Shown here: piece after piece, positions 53,622-62,936 of the stretch
Position numbering within the stretch: position 1 is the stretch's first letter
Layout: every line of letters begins with the position of its first letter
Origin: an uncultured Pelagibacteraceae bacterium
Lineage (GTDB): Bacteria; Pseudomonadota; Alphaproteobacteria; Pelagibacterales; Pelagibacteraceae
NCBI GenBank assembly: GCA_902538885.1
Contig: CACBGU010000004.1
Span: 28,488 to 92,487 of the forward strand
Length of the DNA: 64,000 nt
Reading direction: 5' to 3'
Made by a program: the position numbers and the translations under genes
Notes under the pieces: generated by a model
What the model was told of the DNA's origin: nothing
Databases searched by the model: none
Seen by the model: the letters and a program-made list of their open reading frames with translations, nothing else

Positions 53622-54628
53622 TTTTTTTCTGCTTGCTCTTGAGCTTTAATAGCAAGTTCCATTGAAAGATAAGTAATTTCTTGAGGACATGCAGTTTCTG
53701 TTCTGTTTAAAACATCATTAATTAAATTTCTAAAATAGGGTAGCCTAGCATTAGAACAATCAATATGTTTCACTTCTTCATTATTAGCTAAATATAAATG
53801 ATTACCTTTTTCTGATTTTGCTAAGTCTGTATATTTTCTTATTTCAATAAAACCTTTGTCTCCAAGGATTAACAATCTACCATCTCCCCAGGTTGGAAGG
53901 GCATCTGGAGTAAACCAATCCAGACGAATATAACCATGCCCACCATTACCAGTAAGGTTCACTTCACCAAAATCTTGAAAACCAGGCATATCTTTTTTTG
54001 TCGTGTTTTCTACTAATGCATGGTTGATTTTTGCTTGATTTGAATTTGTAAAAACCAAAAATTGATGAATTTGGTGAGAACCAATATCGGTAATAATTCC
54101 TCCATAACTTTGACGATTATAAAACCAATCAGGTCTTTCGTAATTACCCTGTCTATGTGGACCTGTACCAATCGTTTGTTTTACTTTTCCTATTTTTCCC
54201 TCATTGACTAATTCTTCAGCTTTAGCAACTGCAGCAACGTGAAATCTTTCAGAAAAATTTACAGACCAGATCTTTCCAGTTTCTTTAACAGTATTTTTCA
54301 AATTATTTAATTGATCCAAGGTAGTGCAGCCTGGTTTATCTACCATAACATCTTTCCCAGCTTTTAAGGCATCTATTGAATGACCAGCTCTATCTGCAGG
54401 GATTGAAGATATTAAAATCATATCAATAGATGAGTCATTTAAAATTTCCTCTTTATTTTCTTTTCTTTTAATATTTGGATATTTTTTATTAAATTCTTGA
54501 AGAGTTAAAGGATCCCCATCTGTCCAAAAAGAATTACAACTACAACCTTCTTTGATCATTTCATCTAGCATATCGAAAATATGACCATGATCTATTCCGA
54601 TTACTCCAAGTTTAAGTGCTTTTTTCAT
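53618..54628 (-). CDS. Gfo/Idh/MocA family oxidoreductase
   Basis: A 336-residue member of the same family with LGVIGIDHGHIFDMLDEMIK at the start and DVMVDKPGCTTLDQLNNLK near residue 93 (here D-K-P instead of E-K-P). Only distantly like its neighbour, so the two likely act on different steps. It lies 3 bases after the PhyH-type gene and overlaps the following one by 4 bases. Confidence 0.87.
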   Translation of the reverse strand: MKKALKLGVIGIDHGHIFDMLDEMIKEGCSCNSFWTDGDPLTLQEFNKKYPNIKRKENKEEILNDSSIDMILISSIPADRAGHSIDALKAGKDVMVDKPGCTTLDQLNNLKNTVKETGKIWSVNFSERFHVAAVAKAEELVNEGKIGKVKQTIGTGPHRQGNYERPDWFYNRQSYGGIITDIGSHQIHQFLVFTNSNQAKINHALVENTTKKDMPGFQDFGEVNLTGNGGHGYIRLDWFTPDALPTWGDGRLLILGDKGFIEIRKYTDLAKSEKGNHLYLANNEEVKHIDCSNARLPYFRNLINDVLNRTETACPQEITYLSMELAIKAQEQAEKK

Positions 54629-54631
54629 AAA

Positions 54632-55456
54632 CTAATAAGATCCTTTTTGTTTTGCACCTTTATAAAAAATTTCTTGCAAGTAATCATTTTCTTTTTTTCG
54701 AAGTAAAATACTTTCCTCACTCATTAAAGCATTAGTTCTATTTATAACTTCATGATGATGATATTTATCCTCTCCTCTTGCAATTTGAACACTATTTTTA
54801 CCTAAGGTTTGTTTTACGTTTGTGCCTATATAACTTTGAATAACAAATCCTATTCTTCTATCATTACTCTTATTTATTCCTGACCCGTGCACTACTCTTG
54901 GGTGATGCAAAGACATTTGACCAGCTTTTAGTTCTATAGATTTAACTTCGTCTTCAGGCACATTTTCTACTGTTTGTCCCCTGGTAAGTAAATTTCCTTC
55001 ATTAAATTTCTCATTGTGATCTTTAATATTTAAATGTGATTTAGGCCACATTTTCATACATCCGTTATTTTTATTCGATTCTGTTAATGCCACCCATGCT
55101 GTAACCCAATTGTGTGGTTCTAATCCTATGTACTTTGCATCTTGGTGATAGCTTACAAAACCTTGTTCGTTAGGGTTTTTAATAAACAAAGTAGTACTGC
55201 AAACTAAGATGTTTTTTCCAATAATACTTTCTACTGCATCTAAAATTTTTGAATTATGAACGATCGAATCAAGTTTTGGTGAAATTAAATGAACATTATA
55301 TCTTCCCGACTTATCTATTTCATTTGGTATTTTTTTTTCAATTAATTCGATTTCTTCTCTTGCCTCTAAGGCTTCACTACTAGACAAAACTTCAATAGGG
55401 GATATGTAACCTTGATCTTCATACTGTTTAAGTTGATTTGATGATAGATAAGTCAT
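54632..55456 (-). CDS. Phytanoyl-CoA dioxygenase (PhyH) family oxygenase
   Basis: A 274-residue Fe(II)/2-oxoglutarate enzyme. The facial triad is visible: SYHQDAKYIGLEPHNWVTAW gives HxD near residue 99, and LHHPRVVHGSGINKSNDRR gives the second His and the 2OG-binding Arg near 200. PhyH members hydroxylate acyl chains or small metabolites. As first gene of a run with two Gfo/Idh/MocA dehydrogenases it may hydroxylate the substrate that these then oxidise. Substrate unknown. Confidence 0.85.
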   Translation of the reverse strand: MTYLSSNQLKQYEDQGYISPIEVLSSSEALEAREEIELIEKKIPNEIDKSGRYNVHLISPKLDSIVHNSKILDAVESIIGKNILVCSTTLFIKNPNEQGFVSYHQDAKYIGLEPHNWVTAWVALTESNKNNGCMKMWPKSHLNIKDHNEKFNEGNLLTRGQTVENVPEDEVKSIELKAGQMSLHHPRVVHGSGINKSNDRRIGFVIQSYIGTNVKQTLGKNSVQIARGEDKYHHHEVINRTNALMSEESILLRKKENDYLQEIFYKGAKQKGSY

Positions 55457-55503
55457 ATTATTTTAAAAAGATTATATGAGCTCAACTATTTCTTCAATAA
55501 TTT

Positions 55504-55950
55504 ATGGCCAAAGTATTTAAATTAGGAATTGCTGCTAACAACAATCAACCAATCAAGGAAGTAAATTCAATTGATGTTTTAGCTAATAAAGGAATAGTAG
55601 GTGATCGACATTTTCATGATTTTAATGATCCTTACAATCAATTATCTTTAATAGAAGCTGAAAATATTGATGAATATAATATTAAATTTGGGCTCGATAT
55701 ACCTTACATCAATTTTAGACGTAACGTTGTTACAAAAGGGATTCAGTTAAACGATTTAATTGGGAAAAAATTGAAAGTAGGAAACGTTGAATTAGAGGGA
55801 ATTGAATTATGTAGACCTTGTCGACATTTGACTGAAATGCTTGATCAAAAAAATATTCTTAAAGAATTTATGAGAAAAGGAGGCCTTAGATGCCAAATTC
55901 TTTCATCTTCCAAAATTAATGTCGGTGATAAAATAGAAATAATTAATTAA
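55504..55950 (+). CDS. MOSC-domain protein
   Basis: A 148-residue protein with the MOSC fold: IVGDRHFHDFNDPYNQLSLI near residue 31, NFRRNVVTKGIQLNDLIGKK, and a cysteine motif LCRPCRHLTEML near 103. MOSC proteins move sulfur or bind molybdenum cofactor, sometimes in detoxifying N-hydroxylated compounds. It diverges from the PhyH gene (47 bases) and overlaps the end of the convergent MFS gene by 8 bases. Confidence 0.85.
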   Translation: MAKVFKLGIAANNNQPIKEVNSIDVLANKGIVGDRHFHDFNDPYNQLSLIEAENIDEYNIKFGLDIPYINFRRNVVTKGIQLNDLIGKKLKVGNVELEGIELCRPCRHLTEMLDQKNILKEFMRKGGLRCQILSSSKINVGDKIEIIN

Positions 55951-57250
55951 GTTTTGCAGTTTCATTAACTGGATTTTCATCAAGTGTTGCAGGTGTATCG
56001 GGGTCTAATTCTAGTCCAGCAGGCGTAATAGTTGCTGGAACAGGTGTAAAAGTAGAATCTGGATTATCTACAGTTTCTCTAATTCTCATTCTGTATAAAC
56101 CGAATGCACCAATTAAAGCGTGAGCTAAAATTAAAAAAACAAAAAATCCATTTAATCCAAACCATTCCATAAATAATGAACATAAAATTGGACCACTGAT
56201 AGCTCCAACACCAAATATTAATTGTAATCCACCTCCAGCTGCAACAAATTTTGATTTAGGAACAAAATCATTTGTATGTGCAAGATTAAGTGAAAATAAA
56301 GGTAAACATAAACTTGAATATAGTCCTACTGCAATGAAGAATACTATTTTTTTAAATGCAAGTTCATCCATATAGTAAATATTTTGGATAGGATCATTTG
56401 AAGTTAAAATTGATAGTAATGCTAAAGCAGAACTTCCGAGAGTAGTTACAACGATTACTCTTCTTCTATCGTATTGATCTGAAAAATATCCAATGGGTCC
56501 TTGGCCAAGTACACCAGCAATTGTTGCTATAAATAATAAAATTGAAGTTTCAAATAGAGTAAATTTAGCAAGTGTTGCATAAACAGATATTAAAGAAAAA
56601 AATGCAGCATGAATAACTCCAGTAAAAAAAGAACTAAACGTTCCAAGAGGAGATATTTCATATAATTCTTTAATACTTATTGTTTCTATTTTTTTAAATT
56701 TAGGAGCTGGTCTTTTGGTTAATAAAATTGGAACAAGTGCTAAAGATAAAAGAATAGATACTAAAATAAAAGGCTCATATGCTTTTGGTTCACTTAAGTT
56801 AAGAAGCAACATTCCTACTGCTAGTCCAAAATAAATTACCATCATGTAAGCAGATAATAATTGACCTCTATTTTTATTAGTTGCTCTATCATTCAACCAA
56901 CTTTCTGTTACGACATAACAACTAACCAAACTAATACCAGTTATAAATCTACTGATAGTCCACATAAATGGATTTACATAAACTACTGCAAGCAGCGCAC
57001 TAAGTGATGCAAGTGATGCAAAAGCTGCAAATACTCTAATGTGACCTACTTTAGATACAAAGTTTGGGGTAGTTCTAGAGCCAACAAAGTAACCAATGTA
57101 ATAACCTGACATAAATATACCAGTTGTAAAAACACTAAAGTCCTCAAGTACAGAACGGATACCCATTATTTGCATTTGCAATCCATGAGCTATCATCATG
57201 GTTCCAATACCTATAAAAAGGGCCCAGGATTTTTTTACTTCTTTTTGCAT
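55943..57250 (-). CDS. MFS transporter
   Basis: A 435-residue permease with about twelve membrane helices. The YFSDQYDRRRVIVV loop between helices near residue 260 is a clear MFS signature, and IGYFVGSRTTPNF near residue 50 is the equivalent in the first half. The last 40 residues are a soluble Pro/Thr-rich tail. Substrate unknown. It is followed, 30 bases upstream on the same strand, by a DMT transporter gene. Confidence 0.85.
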   Translation of the reverse strand: MQKEVKKSWALFIGIGTMMIAHGLQMQIMGIRSVLEDFSVFTTGIFMSGYYIGYFVGSRTTPNFVSKVGHIRVFAAFASLASLSALLAVVYVNPFMWTISRFITGISLVSCYVVTESWLNDRATNKNRGQLLSAYMMVIYFGLAVGMLLLNLSEPKAYEPFILVSILLSLALVPILLTKRPAPKFKKIETISIKELYEISPLGTFSSFFTGVIHAAFFSLISVYATLAKFTLFETSILLFIATIAGVLGQGPIGYFSDQYDRRRVIVVTTLGSSALALLSILTSNDPIQNIYYMDELAFKKIVFFIAVGLYSSLCLPLFSLNLAHTNDFVPKSKFVAAGGGLQLIFGVGAISGPILCSLFMEWFGLNGFFVFLILAHALIGAFGLYRMRIRETVDNPDSTFTPVPATITPAGLELDPDTPATLDENPVNETAKLN

Positions 57251-57280
57251 TTGTAATTTCTAAGTTTAAATAATTGCTGG

Positions 57281-58156
57281 CTAAGTAGTTTTGGTTTGTG
57301 TTTTTTTTATGGCTAAGAATGAGTGAATTGCGATAGTTAGTATGATCACAATTCCTCCTTGGATTGTCTCTATTGAAGGCTGTTCTTTAACAACCATCCA
57401 AACCCAAATAGGACCTAAAACAGTTTCCATTAAGAAGAATAAATTTACTTCCGCTCCAGTTATGTATCTTGGCGCTAGCGTTACGAGTACAAAAGGAATG
57501 GCTACGCATAAAATACACATAGCTGGAATTATATAAATATCATTATTTTTTAACTCAAAACTATCAATAAAAAATAAAGCAACTAAAGCCACCACTAGCT
57601 TGCCAACTACAGCGGATGGCACTAAATTCAAACTTTTTCCAGCTCTTATTATTGTTGCTCCAGCTGCTAGACCAGCAGATGTAATAAATCCTAGAATATC
57701 ACCATATATATTTCCTAATTTTACAGAGTCGTAAAAAATATAAAGCACACTTAAAAAAGTGATCACAATTGCAATTAATGTGTTTCTGTCTGGTTTTTCT
57801 TTTAAAAATATTGCTCCAAAGATAGCTGATAACATTGGAGCAAGAGCTACCATCACTAAAGTATTAGCTACATTTGTATTCTGAATAGATAAAACAAATG
57901 TAATATTGGTAATTGAAAAAGTTACAATATAAGCCACCCCATAAATTGAATTTCCATAAAGTAATTTAAAAAAATTAGATCTATAAATAATTAACATTCC
58001 AATAAATACAGTGACAAAAGGAATCATTCCTCTGTAAAAAACTAAGCCCCAAGTATCTACGTTTGATAATCTAATGAACAAACTATCTGGAGTGAGAAAC
58101 ATCACTGCCACAAAAGCCATTAAAGAACCTTTTTGTTGATTGGTTAAATTGTTCAC
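57281..58156 (-). CDS. EamA/DMT-superfamily transporter
   Basis: A 291-residue ten-helix transporter. LFFLMETVLGPIWVWMVVKE near residue 236 corresponds to the same region of the transporters at 1049 and 22834. Its start overlaps the stop of gshB by 4 bases, so it is translated with the glutathione genes. Transport of glutathione, a breakdown product or a precursor is possible by position only. Confidence 0.85.
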   Translation of the reverse strand: MNNLTNQQKGSLMAFVAVMFLTPDSLFIRLSNVDTWGLVFYRGMIPFVTVFIGMLIIYRSNFFKLLYGNSIYGVAYIVTFSITNITFVLSIQNTNVANTLVMVALAPMLSAIFGAIFLKEKPDRNTLIAIVITFLSVLYIFYDSVKLGNIYGDILGFITSAGLAAGATIIRAGKSLNLVPSAVVGKLVVALVALFFIDSFELKNNDIYIIPAMCILCVAIPFVLVTLAPRYITGAEVNLFFLMETVLGPIWVWMVVKEQPSIETIQGGIVIILTIAIHSFLAIKKTQTKTT

Positions 58157-59079
58157 GCTTTAAGTTCTTTCCAAAAAGTTTTAGCTAAATTTTTTCCTGA
58201 TAGATCATAAAATGTTTTAAGTCCAGTTGGAGAGGTAACATTTATATCTCCATTGAGTTTTTGATCTATAAAATCAATTCCTGCAAAAAAAATATTTTCT
58301 TTTTTTAAATCTTTTGCAATTAGTTTTGAAATTTTAATTTCTTTACTTGTTAATTCAGTATTAGTTGCTTTTGCTCCTTTACTTAAATTACTTAAAAATG
58401 ATCCTTTTTTTGGAATTCTTGAAATTGAACCACATATTTTACCATTGATAATGAAAACTCTCGTATCACCTTTTGTGATTTTAGGTAAATATTTTTGACA
58501 CATAATATGATCATGTTTTTTTATAAATTTATTAACTAATTTTGAATTAAATTTAGTTAGTAAATGAATATCATTTCCACTGAAACTATGGATGGGTTTT
58601 AAAATGACTTTTTTGTTTTTTTTGAAAAATTTTTTTATTTCATCCATATTTTGAGTAAAAATAGTAGCTGGCATGTATTTTTGATATTTAGATGAATACA
58701 ATTTTTCAGAAATATTCCTTACTGAGGTAGGGTTATTAATTATTTTAACTTTACTCTTAATTGTATCCAAAATGTATGTTGTTGAAATATATTCAAGATT
58801 AAAAGGTGGATCTTGGCGAACAAGAATAAATTTACATTTACTTAAGTCTAGATTTTGTTTTTTTGTGATTTTATAGAATTTTTTATTACTGTAATTAAAT
58901 TTAATAAAAAAACCTTTAGCTGTAACTTTCGAATTAATAACTGATAAGTCTTTTGGATCGTAATAGAAAATTTTATATTTTTTGTTTTGAATTTCGTTTG
59001 CTAAAAAAACACTTGTATCAGTTAAAGGATTTAGTTTAGAAGGATGGTTTCCTTGAACAGCAACAATTTTATTTATCAT
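58153..59079 (-). CDS. gshB: Glutathione synthetase
   Basis: A 308-residue ATP-grasp enzyme. Recognisable stretches are FILVRQDPPFNLEYISTTY near residue 84, INNPTSVRNISEKL, ILKPIHSFSGNDIHLL near 157, KGDTRVFIINGKI near 200 and DINVTSPTGLKTF near 276. It joins gamma-glutamylcysteine and glycine to make glutathione. It overlaps gshA by 11 bases and the DMT gene by 4. It uses glycine, tying it to the glycine-centred metabolism elsewhere in the window. Confidence 0.93.
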   Translation of the reverse strand: MINKIVAVQGNHPSKLNPLTDTSVFLANEIQNKKYKIFYYDPKDLSVINSKVTAKGFFIKFNYSNKKFYKITKKQNLDLSKCKFILVRQDPPFNLEYISTTYILDTIKSKVKIINNPTSVRNISEKLYSSKYQKYMPATIFTQNMDEIKKFFKKNKKVILKPIHSFSGNDIHLLTKFNSKLVNKFIKKHDHIMCQKYLPKITKGDTRVFIINGKICGSISRIPKKGSFLSNLSKGAKATNTELTSKEIKISKLIAKDLKKENIFFAGIDFIDQKLNGDINVTSPTGLKTFYDLSGKNLAKTFWKELKA

Positions 59080-60364
59080 ACAATTCGTCTAAATTTTCGT
59101 TTTTTGAAAATTTACTAATCATATGATCTGCGTTTGTTGTCTTATTATCAATTACTTTTTGTAGATGGTTTAGAAATACAGTCTCGTTATTACCTTTTTT
59201 ACTTAAAACATCTCTATTCTCTAAACCTTTTCTAGAAAGATCTAAAAGTGTAGATGACCAATAAAGAAGATCTTTACCCATTAATTGAGTATTAAATCCC
59301 TTTTGTGGCGCCTCTAGATAAGCATTAATTATTTTATCTTTGTCCCATGTTGAAATTAGTTCATGAACTTCATCTAAATTCCCATAAAGCATGCCTATAT
59401 TAAAAGCTGGCCCTGCACATAAACAATCCCAACCACATGTATCCATTGATCTTAATTCAATATACTTCTTAACTCTGTTTTCTGTAAATATTGTGCTTAA
59501 GTGAGTTGTTAAGTCTGCTTCAGTTGGAAGTCTATTTTCAATTTCTTGGATTTTTCCTTCCATAAAATCCTTAAAAATATATTTCCTACCTGAAATATAC
59601 TGATCTTTATTTTGTATAAATAATATAGGAAAATTAATTACAAAATCTGCATACTTTTCAAAATTCACATTTTCGAAAAATAATTTAGGCAATCCACCTC
59701 TAGAAGTACTTTGCCATACTTTAGATCTATAAGATAAATAATTGCTATTTTTTTTCTCAACAATTGAGGAATTAGCAAATAAAGCAATTGCAATGGGTAC
59801 AATTGAGTTTGCTACCCTAAACTTTTTAATAAAATCTTCTTCTGAGCTATAATCTATATTTAATTGTGTACCACATGTTCGATACATCATATCCAAACTA
59901 AGTTCACCACCTAGAGGCATATCCTTAGTCATCAATTCATATCGTTGTTTAGGATTGTTTGGGATTTCACTTAATTTAGATATTGGATCGAACCCTGCAC
60001 TAACAATTTTAATATCTAATTTTTTTGTAACTTGTTTTAATTCAAACAAATAGTCTTGTGACTCTGCACAAGCTTCGTGCATGTGATTTAATTTGTCTCC
60101 TGATAATTCTATCTGATTGCCTGGTTCAAGAGTTATATTTTTACCACCTTTATTAAGCGCAATAATATTTTCTTTTTCAAAAACAGGATTCCAGCCAAAT
60201 TCAAGCAGGGCCGTAAACATTTCTTTTATTTTTGAATAATCAATCCTTTTATTGTTCGAATTATTAAATAAAAACTTTTCATGCTCGATCCCAATTTTGA
60301 AATTTTTGGGTTCCTTAATACCTGATTTAAAATAATTTATAATTTTTTCTCTTGAATCAATCAT
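59069..60364 (-). CDS. gshA: Glutamate-cysteine ligase (plant/alphaproteobacterial type)
   Basis: A 431-residue ligase with FKIGIEHEKFLFN near residue 22, TLEPGNQIELSGDKLNHMHE near 76, MMYRTCGTQLNIDYSSEEDF near 161 and ELRSMDTCGWDCLCAGPAFN near 300. It forms gamma-glutamylcysteine from glutamate and cysteine with ATP. Length and motifs fit the class found in plants and Alphaproteobacteria. It leads the gshA-gshB-DMT run. Confidence 0.93.
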   Translation of the reverse strand: MIDSREKIINYFKSGIKEPKNFKIGIEHEKFLFNNSNNKRIDYSKIKEMFTALLEFGWNPVFEKENIIALNKGGKNITLEPGNQIELSGDKLNHMHEACAESQDYLFELKQVTKKLDIKIVSAGFDPISKLSEIPNNPKQRYELMTKDMPLGGELSLDMMYRTCGTQLNIDYSSEEDFIKKFRVANSIVPIAIALFANSSIVEKKNSNYLSYRSKVWQSTSRGGLPKLFFENVNFEKYADFVINFPILFIQNKDQYISGRKYIFKDFMEGKIQEIENRLPTEADLTTHLSTIFTENRVKKYIELRSMDTCGWDCLCAGPAFNIGMLYGNLDEVHELISTWDKDKIINAYLEAPQKGFNTQLMGKDLLYWSSTLLDLSRKGLENRDVLSKKGNNETVFLNHLQKVIDNKTTNADHMISKFSKNENLDELYDK

Positions 60365-60393
60365 GCGCTGTAAATAGTGATTTATACCTAAAT

Positions 60394-60921
60394 TTAAAGA
60401 TAATAATAAGGCTCTTTTGCAAATATTTTTTTAACTAATGGCTTAAAATCATCCAAAGTCATACTTTTGTAATCAGGGTCAAAAGAGCATTGATCATATT
60501 TTTCACAAAAATCTATAGTGTCTTGATAATACTTGTGGTCTTTAAACTTATCTCTTGCATTTCTGTCACCACCTAAATGATGAGCGCTGTAGTAATTTTG
60601 AAAAAGACCATGGTGTAGAACAATCCAATAAGTTCTTTCTGAAACATAAGGTCTTAGTATAGATGCAGCATATTGAGAATGATTCATTGGTGCCAAATCA
60701 TCTCCAATATCATGAAGTAAAGTTGCAACAACCATTTCATCACTTTCTTTATTTTTAAAAGCTCTTGTTGCAGCTTGTAAGGAGTGTTCTAGTCTAGTGA
60801 TTTTGTAACCTTCTAAAGTAGTAGTTTGTTTAGATAAATAATTTAAAACTCTATCTGCTGTTTGTCTTTCAAAGCTTTTCTCAAATTTTTTCAAGAAGTT
60901 CATAATCTTCCTTAGTTCCAT
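60394..60921 (-). CDS. HD-domain protein, possibly a diiron oxygenase-type member
   Basis: A 175-residue HD-superfamily protein. The metal site is ATLLHDIGDDLAPMNHSQYA near residue 65, with IVLHHGLFQNYYSAHHLGGD near 101 adding histidines. Such short single-HD proteins include phosphohydrolases and mixed-valence diiron oxygenases (PhnZ and myo-inositol oxygenase types). The extra conserved histidines and lack of a nucleotidase extension make the oxygenase option worth testing. It lies between gshA and purF on the same strand. The start could also be Met7 (MNFLKKFEKS). Confidence 0.75.
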   Translation of the reverse strand: MELRKIMNFLKKFEKSFERQTADRVLNYLSKQTTTLEGYKITRLEHSLQAATRAFKNKESDEMVVATLLHDIGDDLAPMNHSQYAASILRPYVSERTYWIVLHHGLFQNYYSAHHLGGDRNARDKFKDHKYYQDTIDFCEKYDQCSFDPDYKSMTLDDFKPLVKKIFAKEPYYYL

Positions 60922-60955
60922 TTTTCATTTCAGTAAAATTTACTGTTTTCATAAC

Positions 60956-62437
60956 TTAATTGTTTGATCCAGTACTTAATAAAGATAATTGAGTTATTTT
61001 ATTATCTCCTAGTTCATCTACTAATTTAACAGGATATTCACCTGTAAAATAATGGTCTGTTAATTGTGGATATGTTTCGTTTCTTTTTTCAAAACCAATA
61101 GCTTTATACAATCCTTCTATTGATAAAAATCTTAAAGATTTAGCTCCAATATATTCACAAATTTCATCATTAGATTTATTTGCTGCTAACAATTCTTTTT
61201 TTGTAGGCGTATCTACACCGTAGAAATCTGGGTATCTTATTTCTGGGCACGCAATTTTAACATGAACTTCTTTTGCACCAGCATCATAAAGCATTTTAAC
61301 TATTTTATATGATGTGGTTCCTCTAACAAGTGAGTCATCAATAAGAATTATTTTTTTGTTTTTAATTGTAGTTTGATTAGCATTTAATTTTAATTTAACA
61401 CCTAAGCTTCTAATTTTCTGGCTTGGTTCAATGAAGGTTCTTCCAACATAATGATTTCTAATTAACCCATGTTCAAAGTTCATTTTTAATTCTTGAGCAA
61501 AACCCATAGCAGCAGCATTTCCAGAATCTGGGACTGGAACAACTATATCTGCATCAGTATCATTTTCTTTTGCTAGCTCTCTACCAATATTTTTTCTATG
61601 CTCATAAGCTGTTTTTCCACTTATTAAACTGTCTGGTCTTGAAAAATAAATATATTCAAATACACAAGGTCTAACTTTTTTAGCAGGGAAGGGCTTAATA
61701 CTTTTCAGCTCATTATTTTCAATTAAAACTATCTCACCATTTTCAACTTCTCTAACAAATTTAGCACCAATAATGTCAAATGCACAGGTTTCAGATGCTA
61801 AGACATAACTATTGCCAAGCTTACCAATTACTAGCGGTCTAATTCCGTAAGGATCTCTAACTCCAATTAAAGAGTTTTGAGTTAACATCACTAATGCATA
61901 GCCACCTTGAATTTGAAAAATTGCATCAATTACTTTATCAATTGTTTTTGGTCTCTTTGATTTAGCAATTAATTGAACAATCGTTTCAGTATCTGAGGTA
62001 GTGTAAAATATAGCTCCATCTTCAACTAGTTTATTTCTCAAAGCTATTGAATTAGTAAGATTTCCATTATGCGCAACTCCAATTCCACCTGCATTGGTGT
62101 CAGCAAAAAAAGGCTGTATGTTTCTTAATATATTGTTTCCAGTTGTACTGTATCTGTTATGGCCAATGGCGTAATTTCCCTTAAGATTATTAAGTACTTT
62201 TTCTTTGTTGAAATTATCACCAACTAAACCAAATCTTTTTTCAGAATAATATTTTTCTCCATCAAAAGTAACTATTCCACAACCTTCTTGACCTCTGTGT
62301 TGAAGAGCGTGAAGACCAAGTGCTGTTAGAGCTGAAGCATCTTTTGCATTGCTAATACCAAAAACTCCACATTCTTCCTTTAGTCTTGGATTATAGGTCT
62401 GTAATTTTTTCTTTAGAATCTTGATATGTTTTTTCAT
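60956..62437 (-). CDS. purF: Amidophosphoribosyltransferase
   Basis: A 493-residue PurF. The glutaminase nucleophile is the Cys23 of KEECGVFGISNA, after a 22-residue propeptide to be removed. Other marks are HNGNLTNSIALRNKLVED, PDSGNAAAMGFAQEL and the PRPP loop IILIDDSLVRGTTSYKIVK near residue 360. It makes phosphoribosylamine from PRPP and glutamine, the first step of purine synthesis. The start overlaps cvpA by 47 bases; no other usable in-frame start exists before the cysteine, so this long overlap looks real. Confidence 0.96.
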   Translation of the reverse strand: MKKHIKILKKKLQTYNPRLKEECGVFGISNAKDASALTALGLHALQHRGQEGCGIVTFDGEKYYSEKRFGLVGDNFNKEKVLNNLKGNYAIGHNRYSTTGNNILRNIQPFFADTNAGGIGVAHNGNLTNSIALRNKLVEDGAIFYTTSDTETIVQLIAKSKRPKTIDKVIDAIFQIQGGYALVMLTQNSLIGVRDPYGIRPLVIGKLGNSYVLASETCAFDIIGAKFVREVENGEIVLIENNELKSIKPFPAKKVRPCVFEYIYFSRPDSLISGKTAYEHRKNIGRELAKENDTDADIVVPVPDSGNAAAMGFAQELKMNFEHGLIRNHYVGRTFIEPSQKIRSLGVKLKLNANQTTIKNKKIILIDDSLVRGTTSYKIVKMLYDAGAKEVHVKIACPEIRYPDFYGVDTPTKKELLAANKSNDEICEYIGAKSLRFLSIEGLYKAIGFEKRNETYPQLTDHYFTGEYPVKLVDELGDNKITQLSLLSTGSNN

Positions 62438-62936
62438 TAGGAAATTCTTTTATCAGATAACTACTACCTTTTTCCAGGTATGGAAAGACGTATGATTTGT
62501 CAAAATTTATTGGCCATTTATCATAATTATAAACGATATGAACACCTGAAAAGATACATACAGAAATAATGTAAGCTCTTATAAAACCAAAAAAGAATCC
62601 AAACGTCGTATCTAAGCCACCGATTCCTGTGTATCTGACTGCTTTACTAATTCCCTTATTAACTAATAAAACCAAAAAGATAACAACCACAAATATTACT
62701 ATTCCTAAACCAACATCGAGTACATATTCATTATCAATTATGTCTTTTACGTACGGTTTAATTTTTGGAAATAGAATTAATGTAATTATGTATGCTAGTA
62801 ACCATTTAGCCATGGAGAGAATACTTAAAATGAAGCCTTTTTTGTAACAATTTATCAAAGAAAGGATTGTTAAAATTAAATAAATTAAATCAATTATTGA
62901 TATTGCTTTATAAAAATCTTTTATGATTTCTAACAT
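62391..62936 (-). CDS. cvpA: CvpA family membrane protein
   Basis: A 181-residue protein with four membrane helices (such as IDLIYLILTILSLINCYKKG and VGLGIVIFVVVIFLVLLVNK) and the conserved GGLDTTFGFFFGFIRAY near residue 103. CvpA is commonly next to purF, as here, where the genes overlap by 47 bases. Its role is in the cell envelope and is not fully defined. Its start shares one base with the stop of the upstream MMPL gene. Confidence 0.92.
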   Translation of the reverse strand: MLEIIKDFYKAISIIDLIYLILTILSLINCYKKGFILSILSMAKWLLAYIITLILFPKIKPYVKDIIDNEYVLDVGLGIVIFVVVIFLVLLVNKGISKAVRYTGIGGLDTTFGFFFGFIRAYIISVCIFSGVHIVYNYDKWPINFDKSYVFPYLEKGSSYLIKEFPNEKTYQDSKEKITDL

